Source of the DNA: an uncultured Planctomycetaceae bacterium
GTDB taxonomy: Bacteria; Planctomycetota; Planctomycetia; Planctomycetales; Planctomycetaceae
Assembly: GCA_903858815.1 (NCBI GenBank)
Contig: CAIOKE010000363.1
Coordinates: 1-64,000, forward strand
Direction: 5' to 3'
DNA length: 64,000 bases
The notes under the pieces were generated by a model. That model searched no databases. It had not been told where the DNA came from and worked only from the letters and a program-made list of their open reading frames with translations. How positions within the stretch are numbered: the first letter of the stretch is position 1; each line of letters opens with the position of its first letter. Positions 1 through 9,820 of the stretch are shown here, piece by piece. Both the position numbers and the translations under genes were made by a program.

Positions 1-88
1 GGTCGGGTGGTGCCCAGTCTTCCCGATGTGGCCCGAGGAATCGTAGACTTCGCCCGTGCTGTCATTCTTCTGAGAACGGATTCTCACC

Positions 89-1459
89 ATGCTGCGCGCG
101 ACTTTGCGGCCCCTGATGTGGTTTTTGGCTGTGTTTTGGCTTGCGGGACTGGCGTTGTCCTGTCCGTTTTGTCTGGCGCCGCCCCAGACATTCGCGGAGC
201 AGTTTCAGCTGTCGGATTTCGCTGTTGTGGCCGAGCTGGTGCGTGTGGACGCATCAGGTGTCAGCCAGCCTGGTCGCAGCCTGCTGAAGGTGCGTTCGAT
301 CCTGAGTGGGAAGCCGGATGATCTGCAGGCTTGTGGGCTGCAGTTGGCGGGTGGAATTGTGTATCCGGGGGAATTGACGGGGCAGTCCGGGGATCTGTTT
401 CTGCTGTATGGCGACCGGGGTTTACCGCAGTCTCCGCCTTTGCTGCAGACCTTCAGTTTATCTGACGGCACGGTGAAAGGGGGTTCGGTGACCCCGTTGG
501 CGGAGCCTGCCGGAACTGCGACCACGGTGTCAGTGGAGCCGGTTGACTGGACAGAGAATCTGGCGATCAGTGGTTTATGTTTTGGGTATTTGCAGGGCTT
601 GCCAGTTCGGTCTGGTCCGGCGTCCGAGCGATTGCGGTATTATGCGGGTCATCTGGAGTCTGAGGATGCTGAGGTGGCCGGGGATGCGTGGGCTGAATTT
701 GCTGGAGCGGCCTACGAGGACGTGAAGGCGAATCGGGATCTGTATCAACCTGCAAAGCTGCGGGCATGGATTTCGGATCCATTGGTCAGTCCTGAGCGTT
801 TGGGTTTGTATGGTTTGCTGTTGGGACTGAGTGGTGATCGGAGCGATGCGGATTTCCTGCGTGAGCGATTTCTGGATGGCGGCACGGGTGAGTTTCGGTT
901 TGGTGCGGAGGGTTTACTGGGGGGTTATCTGTTGCTGACCGGGGAATCGGGTCTGTTGCGGGTTGAGCAGGATTTTCTGGGTTCGAGTGGTCGGGACACG
1001 ATGCGTCTGGCGCTTGCGCAGTCACTGGATTTCTTTCGTGTTTACGAGCCTCGTGTGATTTCGGCGGAGCAGTGCAGTCGGTGTATGCGTCGTCTGGCGG
1101 CGGGTCGAGTGTTGCGATTCACGGCAGTCACCAGTCTGGCGCGCTGGGGCGACTGGGGGGCGTTGCCTGAGCTGATGCGTCTGGCGGATGCTGAACTGGG
1201 TCCGATCCGTCAGGTCTCTGTGGTGGAGGCGGGTGTGCGTGGGCAGCAGGGTGCAGCGCGTTTTGCGGGTGTGCGTCCGATTCTGGAGTTTGCTGAGCAG
1301 TGTTTGCGAGCGGGGAGTGTTGAGCAGTCTGATTCGGGTGTTGTGATTCGTCCGAGTGCAGAGCAGATGCAGCTGGCCGAGCGGTTTCTGCAGCGGGTGC
1401 GAGCCGAGCATCCGGAGCTGTTGCCGGCGGCTGAGCCGGAATTCGTGGCTCCGCAGTGA
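89..1459 (+). CDS. Exported protein of unknown function with CxxC motifs
   Basis: 456 aa. I do not recognise a named family. The N-terminus is a hydrophobic signal-like segment (about residues 8-24), followed at once by a CPFC motif (C25, C28). A second CxxC (CSRC) lies near residue 329. The middle and C-terminal parts are leucine- and alanine-rich with helical-looking stretches around 'LLGLSGDRSDADFLRERF' that could be HEAT-like, but this is only an impression. The ATG at 89 has GAGAACGGA just upstream. It is the first gene of a same-strand run of five exported proteins, so it may help or regulate the DUF1549/DUF1501 proteins behind it. The CxxC pairs could be disulfide or metal sites. Real gene: high confidence; function unknown. 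Confidence 0.8.
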   Translation: MLRATLRPLMWFLAVFWLAGLALSCPFCLAPPQTFAEQFQLSDFAVVAELVRVDASGVSQPGRSLLKVRSILSGKPDDLQACGLQLAGGIVYPGELTGQSGDLFLLYGDRGLPQSPPLLQTFSLSDGTVKGGSVTPLAEPAGTATTVSVEPVDWTENLAISGLCFGYLQGLPVRSGPASERLRYYAGHLESEDAEVAGDAWAEFAGAAYEDVKANRDLYQPAKLRAWISDPLVSPERLGLYGLLLGLSGDRSDADFLRERFLDGGTGEFRFGAEGLLGGYLLLTGESGLLRVEQDFLGSSGRDTMRLALAQSLDFFRVYEPRVISAEQCSRCMRRLAAGRVLRFTAVTSLARWGDWGALPELMRLADAELGPIRQVSVVEAGVRGQQGAARFAGVRPILEFAEQCLRAGSVEQSDSGVVIRPSAEQMQLAERFLQRVRAEHPELLPAAEPEFVAPQ

Positions 1460-1576
1460 TTTCCGCTCCGGAATGCCGAATTCCCAAGGAATCCGGTGGC
1501 ATGACAGCGGATTTCCGGTTCTACTTCGGGGAGTTGATTCGGGGCTTGTCCTTGTGTTTTTGAGGAGCGGACGTCG

Positions 1577-2683
1577 ATGCGGCAGCCGGCAGGTTTGACA
1601 GGGTGTATTGACTGGCGCTGTCTGTCTGTTCTGGTGGTGTTAAGTCTCTGTAGTGTGCAGTTTCAGGCATCGGTCAGTGCTCAGGATCCGCAGCTGCGTT
1701 TTGGTTCGGATGTGCCTCGTGAGGTCGAGCAGGTTTACGAGCGTGGCCTGAAGTGGCTTTCGGCGAATCAGACGGCGGATGGTACGTGGTCCGGTGGTGA
1801 CAGTGGCCCTGGGGTGACTGGGATGTGTGTGATGGCGTTTCTGGCCAGCGGTGAGGATCCGAATTTCGGTCCTTATCGTGAGCACATTCGGCGGGCGGTG
1901 CGCAGCATCATTCAGAGTCAGTCGGCTGAAACGGGTTTCTACGCGACGAGTATGGGCCATGGCAGCATGTATCACCATGGTTTTGCCTGTCTGGCGATGA
2001 GCGAGGTGTATGGGGTACTGGATGAGTCGACCCTGTGGTCGGGTGCGGAATCCGCGGGTGTTCAGGGTGGCGCAGGTGATCGCCGCAGTGTGGGTCAGTC
2101 ACTGGATCTGGCGGTGCGTGCTTCCGTGACGTCTCAGAAGAGTAATCCGTTTCATGCGTGGCGATATTCTCCGGATGCAACAGATGCGGACACTTCGGTA
2201 TCGGGCGCCGTACTGATGGGATTGCTGGCCGCGCGGAATGCGGGGATTCGGGTGCCTGATGAGGCGGTAGATCAGGCGATCGACTATTTCCGATCGATGA
2301 CGACGAACCGTGGTGAAGTGGGTTATTCGGGAATTGGTGGTGGTGGTTCAGCGAATCTGAAAGCGATTTCGGCGCTGGTGTATTCGATCAGTCGGCGGAA
2401 GGATCTGCAGGAGTACCAGTCGGTCCTGGGGCGGATCACGGCTGATCTGGAGCATCAGGAGTACAGTTACCCTGAGTACTTCCGTTATTACATGGCACAG
2501 GCATTGTTTCAGGGTGATTTTGAGTCGTGGCAGAAGTGGAATCGTCGGACGGCGAAGGAGCTGAAGGAGCAGCAGGGCGAGGATGGAAGTTTTGAGAGCA
2601 ATCACGGTCCGGCGTATGGAACGGCGATGTCGCTGCTGGCGATGGCCCTGAACTACAGGTTTCTGCCGATCTACGAACGCTGA
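1577..2683 (+). CDS. Prenyltransferase/squalene-cyclase-like alpha-toroid repeat protein, exported
   Basis: 368 aa. A signal peptide (about residues 12-35, ending near VSAQ) leads into repeats of the terpene cyclase/prenyltransferase kind, for example 'GLKWLSANQTADGTWSG' and the later 'LKEQQGEDGSFESNHGPAYGTAM'. These QxxDGxW/F repeats build an alpha/alpha barrel. I see no DxDD or DDxxD catalytic motif of a true cyclase, so this is more likely a binding or scaffold version, a kind frequent in planctomycetes. GAGGAG lies 10 bases before the ATG. It ends 9 bases before the DUF1549 gene, which points to co-transcription. Fold assignment is fairly firm; role unknown. Confidence 0.8.
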   Translation: MRQPAGLTGCIDWRCLSVLVVLSLCSVQFQASVSAQDPQLRFGSDVPREVEQVYERGLKWLSANQTADGTWSGGDSGPGVTGMCVMAFLASGEDPNFGPYREHIRRAVRSIIQSQSAETGFYATSMGHGSMYHHGFACLAMSEVYGVLDESTLWSGAESAGVQGGAGDRRSVGQSLDLAVRASVTSQKSNPFHAWRYSPDATDADTSVSGAVLMGLLAARNAGIRVPDEAVDQAIDYFRSMTTNRGEVGYSGIGGGGSANLKAISALVYSISRRKDLQEYQSVLGRITADLEHQEYSYPEYFRYYMAQALFQGDFESWQKWNRRTAKELKEQQGEDGSFESNHGPAYGTAMSLLAMALNYRFLPIYER

Positions 2684-2692
2684 GGTTGAGTT

Positions 2693-4990
2693 ATGGGCAG
2701 GCCTGGAACAGCGAGTTGGATTCTGTTGCTGCTGGGCGTTTTGCTGGCGTCTGAGCGGGCCGTGCTGGCTGCGGGTGCTGCGGAGTCAGCGTTGAGTGGG
2801 GTGCCGTCATTTCGGCATGAGGTGATGGCTGTTCTGTCGCGAGCGGGCTGCAGTCTGGGGACCTGTCACGGGAATCAGAACGGCAAGGGTGGTTTGCGTC
2901 TGTCGCTGCGGGGTCAGGACCCTGAAGCGGACTACATCACCCTGACTCGATCTCTTGGTGCGAGGCGAGTGAATGTGCAGCAGCCGGATGACAGTCTGCT
3001 GCTGCAGAAGCCGCTGATGCAGGTACCGCACGAGGGTGGTCGGCGTTTTGTGCGGGATTCGCTGGAGTATCGAGTGCTGCGGGACTGGATTGCTGCGGGG
3101 TTGCCGCGGGAATCGGGTTCTGTGGAATCCGAATTGCATCTGGTTCGACTGCTGGTTGATCCCTCCAATTCGACTCTGAGCGGTGCGCAGCGGACGGTGC
3201 AGTTGAGGGCGACTGCGGAATTTTCGGATGGGTCGCGGCGGGTGGTGAATGATCTGGCGGTGTTTGAATCGTCTCATCCGGGTGTGGCGGTCAGTGCGAC
3301 GGGAGAAGTGAATTTCGGAGACGTGAGTGGTGTGCGTCAGACGACGGTGACGGTGCGGTATCTGGATCAGCAGCAACCGGCTCGAGTGCAGTATTTTCCG
3401 GGCCGTGCGGATTTTCAGTTTGAGGCTCCTGCGGCGGTCAATGCGATCGACGTGGCGGTGTTTGGTCAGTTGCAGCGACTGCAGGTGAATCCGGTCTCGT
3501 TGTGCAGTGATGATGTCTTTGTGCGGCGTCTGTATCTGGATCTGACAGGTCAATTGCCGACTCGCCAGCAGGCGGAGTCATTTCTGGCATCGCGTGCGGT
3601 CGACCGCCGGTCGCAGCTGATTGATCAGTTGCTGTCGGCGGATGAGTTTGTGGACTTTCAGACTCTGCGGTGGGCTGATCTGCTGCGAGTTGAGGACAAG
3701 ACACTGGACACCAAGGGTGTCGCGGTTTTTCATCAGTGGATTCGAGAGAGTGTGCGATCGGATCAGCCGTTGAATGCGTTTGCGGCGGCGCTGATTGCTG
3801 CTCGGGGCAGCACCTATACCGAGCCGCCGACGAATTTCTATCGTGCGTTGAGAACACCCGAGGAGCGTTCGGAGTCAGCGGCGCAGGTTTTTCTGGGTGT
3901 GCGTCTGCAGTGTGCGCGGTGTCATAATCACCCTTTCGATCGCTGGACGCAGGACGATTATTACGGCTGGACGAATTTCTTTGCGCGGGTGGATTACAAG
4001 ATTCTGGAGAACCGACGGCGGGACATCAACGACAAGCATGAGTTTGATGGAGAGCAGTTGGTTTTCATGAAGTCTGTTGGTGATGTCAGGAATCCTCGTA
4101 CTGGTCAGCGTGCGGGACTGCGGTTTCCGGGGTCCGGGGACCAGCAGTTGGGTGCTGCTGGTGAGGAGGGAGTCGATCGTCTGCAGCTGCTGGCGGACTG
4201 GCTGGCCTCTGAGCAGAACGAGCGATTTGTGGCGACGCAGGCCAACCGGATCTGGCAGCAGTTGATGGGGCAGGGTGTGGTGGATCCGATTGACGATTTT
4301 CGGGGAACGAATCCGCCATCGAATCCTGAGCTGCTGGAGGTGCTGGTGCGGGAATTTCGGGCTGGTGGAATGCGGGTCCGTCCGCTGATGCGAATGATCC
4401 TGAATTCGGCAGTCTGGCAGTTGTCATCGGAGGCCGGCGGGGCTGTGGAAATTGCGGACGCCGAGATTGCTCCGCTGTTTGCTCGAACAGTACCGCGGCG
4501 GTTGACGGCTGAGCAGCTGCTGGATGCGATAGCGATGGTGGTGGAGGCGGAGCCGAGGTTTGGTGGTCATCCGGCCGGAGTGCGAGCGGTGCAGCTGGCT
4601 GGTGTGCGAAGCGGGGGTCATCGTTACAGTCGTCCGGAAACGGGTGATCGTTTTCTGGCCTTGTTTGGTAAGCCGGGACGAATTCAGACGTGTGAGTGTG
4701 AGCGTTTGAGTGAGACGACTCTGGCGCAGACGATGGAGCTGGTGAGTGGGCCGCTGGTAGCGGAGTTACTGTCGCGGTCAGAGAATCGCATCAGTCGGTC
4801 GCTGCGGTCGGGCGAGGCGACCGAGCGATTTGTGGAGGATCTGTGGTGGCGGGCATTGAGTCGTGCGCCGAGTGTGTCTGAGACGGAAGCGATGGTCCGG
4901 CATGTGGAGGCTCAGGCGGACCGTCGGCGGGGTCTGGAGGACGTGGTTTGGGCGATCCTGAATTCGAACGAGTTTCTGCTGCGGCGCTGA
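2693..4990 (+). CDS. DUF1549/DUF1553 cytochrome-like secreted protein with Ig-like domain
   Basis: 765 aa, with a signal peptide at about residues 8-28. Order of parts: a CX4CH motif (C53, C58, H59) in the 'GTCHGNQNGKGG' context typical of this family, an Ig-like region at about 150-230, DUF1549 with a CxxCH haem motif (CARCHNHPF, C407), then DUF1553 to the C-terminus ending 'VVWAILNSNEFLLRR'. The family (PSCyt2 plus PSD1) is abundant in Planctomycetes and is predicted to be a haem-binding exported protein; its biochemical reaction is not settled. The gene sits 9 bases after the alpha-toroid gene and 10 bases before a DUF1501 gene, the usual DUF1549-DUF1501 pairing. Covalent haem is inferred from the motifs. 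Confidence 0.93.
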   Translation: MGRPGTASWILLLLGVLLASERAVLAAGAAESALSGVPSFRHEVMAVLSRAGCSLGTCHGNQNGKGGLRLSLRGQDPEADYITLTRSLGARRVNVQQPDDSLLLQKPLMQVPHEGGRRFVRDSLEYRVLRDWIAAGLPRESGSVESELHLVRLLVDPSNSTLSGAQRTVQLRATAEFSDGSRRVVNDLAVFESSHPGVAVSATGEVNFGDVSGVRQTTVTVRYLDQQQPARVQYFPGRADFQFEAPAAVNAIDVAVFGQLQRLQVNPVSLCSDDVFVRRLYLDLTGQLPTRQQAESFLASRAVDRRSQLIDQLLSADEFVDFQTLRWADLLRVEDKTLDTKGVAVFHQWIRESVRSDQPLNAFAAALIAARGSTYTEPPTNFYRALRTPEERSESAAQVFLGVRLQCARCHNHPFDRWTQDDYYGWTNFFARVDYKILENRRRDINDKHEFDGEQLVFMKSVGDVRNPRTGQRAGLRFPGSGDQQLGAAGEEGVDRLQLLADWLASEQNERFVATQANRIWQQLMGQGVVDPIDDFRGTNPPSNPELLEVLVREFRAGGMRVRPLMRMILNSAVWQLSSEAGGAVEIADAEIAPLFARTVPRRLTAEQLLDAIAMVVEAEPRFGGHPAGVRAVQLAGVRSGGHRYSRPETGDRFLALFGKPGRIQTCECERLSETTLAQTMELVSGPLVAELLSRSENRISRSLRSGEATERFVEDLWWRALSRAPSVSETEAMVRHVEAQADRRRGLEDVVWAILNSNEFLLRR

Positions 4991-5000
4991 GGGAACCGAG

Positions 5001-6386
5001 ATGAGTGGTGTTTTGTCGAGAATGCGTCAGTTTCAGCGGCGGGACCTGCTGCGAGTGGGTGGTCCTGGTCTGCTGGGTCTGACATTGCCGCGCTGGCTGC
5101 ATGCAGATGACCAGCCAGCAACCGGTCTGCGGGCTCGGGCGAAGTCTGTGATTTTTCTGTTTCAGTGGGGTGGCCCCAGTCATGTTGATACGTTTGACAT
5201 GAAGCTGCAGGCGCCGGTGGGTTATCGGTCATTATTCAGTCCGATCGCCAGTTCGGTGCCTGGTCTGCCGGTGTGTGAGCATCTGCCGGAGACGGCGAAA
5301 GTGCTGCATCATTTTGCGCAGATCCGAACAGTGCACCATACGATGAATAATCACAATTCGGCGGGCTATACAGCGTTGACGGGATATGAGCCTCCGATTG
5401 ATGATCAGCGTCTGCGGGAGTCTCTTGATCTGTTTCCGGGGTATGGTTCGGTGGTGGCCGCGACGGCACCGGGGTCCAGTGATCTGCCTGCTGCGGTGGC
5501 GTTTCCGTATCAGATTTCTGATGGCAGTACGACTCCGGGGCAGCGTGCCAGTTTTCTGGGTAAGCAGCATGATCCGCTGTTCTTTCAGGACGATCCGAAC
5601 GATCCGGGGTTTCGATTGAGTCAATTGAGTCTGCCGGCGGGCGTTTCGCTGGATCGTCTGGGCAGTCGTCGTGGTCTGCAGCAGCTGATCAATTCGCAGT
5701 CACGGCAGCTGGATCAGTCTGCGGCGGCGACCGGGCTGGATGCGTATTATCGGCGTTCGCTGGAGCTGTTGAATTCGGACCGTGTGCGGCAGGCGTTTGA
5801 TGTGTCTGGTGAGCCAGAGGTGCTGCGTGAGGCGTATGGTCGGACGACATACGGGCAGAGCTGTCTGCTGGCGCGGCGATTGGTGGAGCATGGAGTGAAA
5901 TTTGTGACGGTCTACTTTGCTCCCAGTATCGGCGGGCGCAGCAAGACGGATGGTGGCTGGGATACTCATGGTTTTGACAATACTCGAATGTATGAAATTC
6001 TGCCGGCGCGGCATCTGCCGCTGACGGATCAGACATTGCCGACACTGATTCGAGATCTGAGTGAGCGGGGTCTGCTGGACGAGACTCTGGTGGTGTGGAT
6101 GGGTGAGTTTGGTCGAACTCCGAAGATCAACGACAGCATCAGTCGGGATCACTGGCCGAAGTGTTATACGGTGCTGATGGCTGGCGGCGGGATTCGGGGT
6201 GGAGCGGTCTATGGTTCTTCGGATCGCTATGGTGGGGTTCCGGATCGTGATCCGGTATCAATTGGTGATCTGGCGGCGACGATGTATTACGCATTGGGAA
6301 TCGATCATACCCGGGAAGTTCATGACAACCTGAATCGTCCGTTGCCGCTGGCCCGAGGTCGCGCGGTGACGGAGATTTTCGGCTGA
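5001..6386 (+). CDS. DUF1501 protein, Tat-exported
   Basis: 461 aa. The N-terminus carries a twin-arginine motif (RRDLLRVGG, R13-R14), so folded export by Tat is likely. Family landmarks are 'FQWGGPSHVDTFDMK', the 'GWDTHGFDN' segment, and '[20 protein letters not shown]', the DUF1501 signature. The family is, as I recall, placed in the alkaline-phosphatase-like superfamily, which suggests a metal-dependent hydrolase or transferase, but no activity is established. Length is normal. It follows the DUF1549/1553 gene by 10 bases and precedes a LamG-DUF1549 gene by 30, so the three probably form a functional set. Confidence 0.93.
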   Translation: MSGVLSRMRQFQRRDLLRVGGPGLLGLTLPRWLHADDQPATGLRARAKSVIFLFQWGGPSHVDTFDMKLQAPVGYRSLFSPIASSVPGLPVCEHLPETAKVLHHFAQIRTVHHTMNNHNSAGYTALTGYEPPIDDQRLRESLDLFPGYGSVVAATAPGSSDLPAAVAFPYQISDGSTTPGQRASFLGKQHDPLFFQDDPNDPGFRLSQLSLPAGVSLDRLGSRRGLQQLINSQSRQLDQSAAATGLDAYYRRSLELLNSDRVRQAFDVSGEPEVLREAYGRTTYGQSCLLARRLVEHGVKFVTVYFAPSIGGRSKTDGGWDTHGFDNTRMYEILPARHLPLTDQTLPTLIRDLSERGLLDETLVVWMGEFGRTPKINDSISRDHWPKCYTVLMAGGGIRGGAVYGSSDRYGGVPDRDPVSIGDLAATMYYALGIDHTREVHDNLNRPLPLARGRAVTEIFG

Positions 6387-6416
6387 CTGTGGCGGACTGT
6401 AATGAGGATGACTGAG

Positions 6417-9400
6417 ATGAGCGTGCAGATCTGTTGGCTGGTATTGTTGTGGGCTGCTGGGGGTGCCGTGGGGCAAGCAGCGTCAGGTCTGCAGTCTGAT
6501 TCCTCTGCGGTGGTGGAGGAGTCAGCAGATGAGGTCGTCGCGGGCTGGCAATTTGATGCCGTGGCTGATGGTTTTTCGAGTTCGCGGGGTGGTTTGCAGC
6601 TGGTGGACGCGAAGGGAACTCCGGGATTGCAGACCGCCGGTCCTCGACCGCCTGAGTTTCCCGGATTTTCGGCGGAGAATCGCGGTTTGCAGCTGGATGG
6701 GCGGTCATGGCTGCAGTTTGCGGATGATGTGCAGGGGCGTTTGAGTTTCGAGTCGGGGTCTGTGATCAGTCTGGAGGCGTGGGTACAGACGTCATCGCTT
6801 AAGGATGGTCAGCAGGTGTATCTGATTGGCAAGGGGCGAACAGGTCGAGCGGGCATGAAGAAGGAGAATCAGAGCTGGGCTCTGCGTCTGCGTGGGATGG
6901 GTGGAACAGCGCGGGTGAGTTTCCTGTTTCGATCGGCCGATATTCCGGCGGGCACGGATGCTGGCGGGCAGGCAACGGCGGCGGTTGCTGGTGAACTGCA
7001 TCGCTGGAATTCGAATGCGGGATTTGCCGTGGATGGTGAATGGCATCACGTGGCATTGTCGTTCCGCTTTGGCAGCTCCGAGGCTCCGGTGGCGTGGATT
7101 GATGGCGAGCCGACAGATGGTGCGTGGGACATGGGTGGCAAGACCAGTTCGCGGGGGCCTTATGTGGATGATGATCAGATCTGGATTGGCTCTTCGATGG
7201 GTGGCAACCCGGACAGCAGTTTTCAGGGTGTGCTGGATGGCGTGTTGGTTCATCGGCGAATGCTGACGGATGCAGATATTGCTGCTCGGTGGCAGACGAC
7301 GCGGAAGGCGGAGTCGTTGCCTGAGCTGCTGGCCACTGAGCTGACTCGCGGGGTGGTGACGGTGGATGTGCGTGAGCATGTGAAGCAGTCTGATCCGTGG
7401 AATCGTGAGCGGACACGGATCACGATGCGATGGGAGCAGCCGGTCATGGCACTAACGCGGTTGCCGCGGAAGTATGTGGCGGGTGGGCTGATAGGTGATC
7501 GCAGCAATCCCTGTGTGGTGCGGCTGCGCACGATTGTCAGTACTGCGGAGCAGACGACGCAGGTGCTGCTGCGGGCGCGCAGTGCGACGCGGCTGCTGAT
7601 TGATGGTCAGGAAGTGGCGAAGCTGAATCTGCTGCCTTATGCATCTGACGGGCATCAGGAAGTGCCGGTTCCTCCGGAGCCCTTGTATTCGCAGATGCAT
7701 CCTGTGCAGGCGGGTGATCAGGAGGTAACAGCGGGGGTTGTGCTGACAGCGGGCGAACATCTGATTGAGCTGGAGACGCTTGCTGGCGGAAAGAACATGC
7801 GAGTGGAGCTGGGGGAGACTCTGGTTGCCCTCGGGTCAGCCCAAACGGGATTCAGGGTGCTGTCGGGTGCGGGCGAGGGTGATTCGCTGGATGAGGCGGG
7901 ATGGCGTCAGCTGCAGCGGGAGCAGCAGGAGTTTCTGGTGCAGATTGAGTCAGCGGAACGCGGGCGACAGGGGGCAGCGGAGTCGGAGTACTGGAGTCAG
8001 CGACATGCGGTGGTACGTGGCCTGATTGGAGCCGATGCGGCAGAGATTGCACCGGCGGACGTGGATCGACTGCTGTTGAAGACGTTGTCCGAAGAGGGAT
8101 TGCAGCCGCGACCGGTGGTGGATGATCTGACATTTCTGCGGCGTCTGGCGCTGACGACGGTGGGAGTGATTCCGACGCCCGAGGAGCGGGCGTGGTTTAT
8201 GGCGCAGCCTTTGAGTCGTCGGCGAGCCGAGGCCGTGGATCGTTATCTGGCGGATTCTCGATGGGCTGATCACTGGGTGTCTTACTGGCAGGATGTATTG
8301 GCTGAAAATCCGGGGATTCTGAAGCCGGAACTGAATAATACGGGTCCGTTTCGCTGGTGGATTTATGAGTCGTTTCTGGACAACAGGCCTACGGATCGCT
8401 TTGCGACAGAGCTGGTGATGATGCGTGGCAGTCGCCTCGGCGGTGGTCCGGCGGGTTTTGCGATGGCGTCGCAGAATGATGTGCCACTGGCCGAGCGTTC
8501 AATCGTACTGGGGGCGGCGTTTGGGGCACGGAATCTGAAGTGTGCTCGCTGTCATGATTCGCCGGTGAATGAAGTTTCGCAGAAGCAGTTGTTTGAGATG
8601 GCGGCGCTGTTGAACCGGGGGTCGATCAGCATTCCGGCGACCAGCAGTGTACCGAAGGGTCCTGATGGTGAGCGGAACAGTCGAGTGACGGTCAGTATCG
8701 AGCCTGGCACGGTTGTGCCGCCGGCATGGACGCTTGGTCGGGCGTCGGAACCGGGGGATCTGCTGTGGCAGCAGTTGCTGCGAAGTCCGGGGGATTCGCG
8801 TGAGCAGCTGGCACTGCATCTGACGCATCCTGTGACGTCGGACTTTGCGGAGGTGATGGTGAATCGCCTGTGGTCGCAGTTGTTTGGTCAGGGACTGTTG
8901 AGGGATCAGGATGACTGGGCGGGCAGCCGCGCAGTGCATGCGGAGTTACTGGAACTGCTGGGGCGTCAGCACATGTCTGTGGGATATGATCTGAAGTCGA
9001 CGGCCAGACTGCTGCTGCTGACGGAAGCGTGGCAGCGCGAAGCGGCACCAGAGGATGCTCCGGTGGCACGATTCTTCGGTGCGGTGACACTGCGACGCAT
9101 GACGGCTGAGCAACTGGTGGATTCGCTGTATGCGGCGGTGGGCAAGGGGTTTGATGCGGAGTTGCTGACGCTGGATCCGGAGGGGCGTCGTCCGGATGAT
9201 TCGTTTTTGAATCTGGGTCAGCCGCAGCGCGCGTGGCAGTTATGTTCGCTGTCGAATGAGCGTGATCGTCCGGCGCTGGCGTTGCCGGTGGCTCAGAGTC
9301 TGGTGGATCTGCTGTCGGTTTTTGGCTGGCGGGATTCTCGTCCGCATGGGTTATCCGTGCGTGATGATCAGGCGACGGTTCTGCAGCCACTGACACTGGC

Positions 9401-9809
9401 GAATGGCAATGCGGGTCACAGGCTGGTGCAGTTCAGTGACAATTCGGCGGCCACTGAGCTGGCAGTTACGGCGAGCAGTCCGGAGCAGCTGGTGACGGAG
9501 CTGTTCCGTCGAATTCTGACGCGGGATCCGCAGCCTGAGGAACTGGAGCAGATGGCGGGTGAGCTGCGGGAGGGTTTTGGGGACCGCATGGTGTCGGGAG
9601 CTGAGAGGAGACCGCCGGTCGCTCGTCGAAACTCTGTCAGCTGGTCCAATCATCTCAACAAAGAGGCGACGAAGCAGAAGCAGCAGCAGGAGGAATCTGC
9701 GCGTGAGGGTGATCCACCGACGCTGCGGCTGCAGGAGAGCTGGAGACTGGCGGCAGAGGATGTGGTGTGGGTGCTGCTGAATACTCCGGAGTTTGCCTTT
9801 GTGCCGTAG
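6417..9809 (+). CDS. LamG-DUF1549-DUF1553 secreted protein
   Basis: 1130 aa from the ATG at 6417; the ORF track starts 15 bases earlier, but GAGG at 6404-6407 is placed for 6417. A signal peptide comes first. A LamG/concanavalin-like domain (about residues 80-290, 'ISLEAWVQTSS', 'GEWHHVALSFRFG') suggests glycan binding. A beta-rich region follows, then DUF1549 with CxxCH (CARCHDS, C709; HDS rather than the usual HNH) and DUF1553 to the end ('DVVWVLLNTPEFAFV'). It differs from the DUF1549 protein two genes upstream in carrying LamG and lacking the N-terminal CX4CH. It is the last gene of the run and converges on uridine kinase with an 11-base gap. Confidence 0.92.
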   Translation: MSVQICWLVLLWAAGGAVGQAASGLQSDSSAVVEESADEVVAGWQFDAVADGFSSSRGGLQLVDAKGTPGLQTAGPRPPEFPGFSAENRGLQLDGRSWLQFADDVQGRLSFESGSVISLEAWVQTSSLKDGQQVYLIGKGRTGRAGMKKENQSWALRLRGMGGTARVSFLFRSADIPAGTDAGGQATAAVAGELHRWNSNAGFAVDGEWHHVALSFRFGSSEAPVAWIDGEPTDGAWDMGGKTSSRGPYVDDDQIWIGSSMGGNPDSSFQGVLDGVLVHRRMLTDADIAARWQTTRKAESLPELLATELTRGVVTVDVREHVKQSDPWNRERTRITMRWEQPVMALTRLPRKYVAGGLIGDRSNPCVVRLRTIVSTAEQTTQVLLRARSATRLLIDGQEVAKLNLLPYASDGHQEVPVPPEPLYSQMHPVQAGDQEVTAGVVLTAGEHLIELETLAGGKNMRVELGETLVALGSAQTGFRVLSGAGEGDSLDEAGWRQLQREQQEFLVQIESAERGRQGAAESEYWSQRHAVVRGLIGADAAEIAPADVDRLLLKTLSEEGLQPRPVVDDLTFLRRLALTTVGVIPTPEERAWFMAQPLSRRRAEAVDRYLADSRWADHWVSYWQDVLAENPGILKPELNNTGPFRWWIYESFLDNRPTDRFATELVMMRGSRLGGGPAGFAMASQNDVPLAERSIVLGAAFGARNLKCARCHDSPVNEVSQKQLFEMAALLNRGSISIPATSSVPKGPDGERNSRVTVSIEPGTVVPPAWTLGRASEPGDLLWQQLLRSPGDSREQLALHLTHPVTSDFAEVMVNRLWSQLFGQGLLRDQDDWAGSRAVHAELLELLGRQHMSVGYDLKSTARLLLLTEAWQREAAPEDAPVARFFGAVTLRRMTAEQLVDSLYAAVGKGFDAELLTLDPEGRRPDDSFLNLGQPQRAWQLCSLSNERDRPALALPVAQSLVDLLSVFGWRDSRPHGLSVRDDQATVLQPLTLANGNAGHRLVQFSDNSAATELAVTASSPEQLVTELFRRILTRDPQPEELEQMAGELREGFGDRMVSGAERRPPVARRNSVSWSNHLNKEATKQKQQQEESAREGDPPTLRLQESWRLAAEDVVWVLLNTPEFAFVP

Positions 9810-9820
9810 TGCGTGGCCTG

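Noticed and set aside
7-321. 104-aa ORF at the left edge
   Set aside because: Overlaps the start of the exported CxxC protein in another frame; lacks a ribosome binding site and any recognisable pattern.
6139-6708. 189-aa minus-strand ORF
   Set aside because: Pro/Ser/Arg-rich shadow of the DUF1501 and LamG genes on the other strand.
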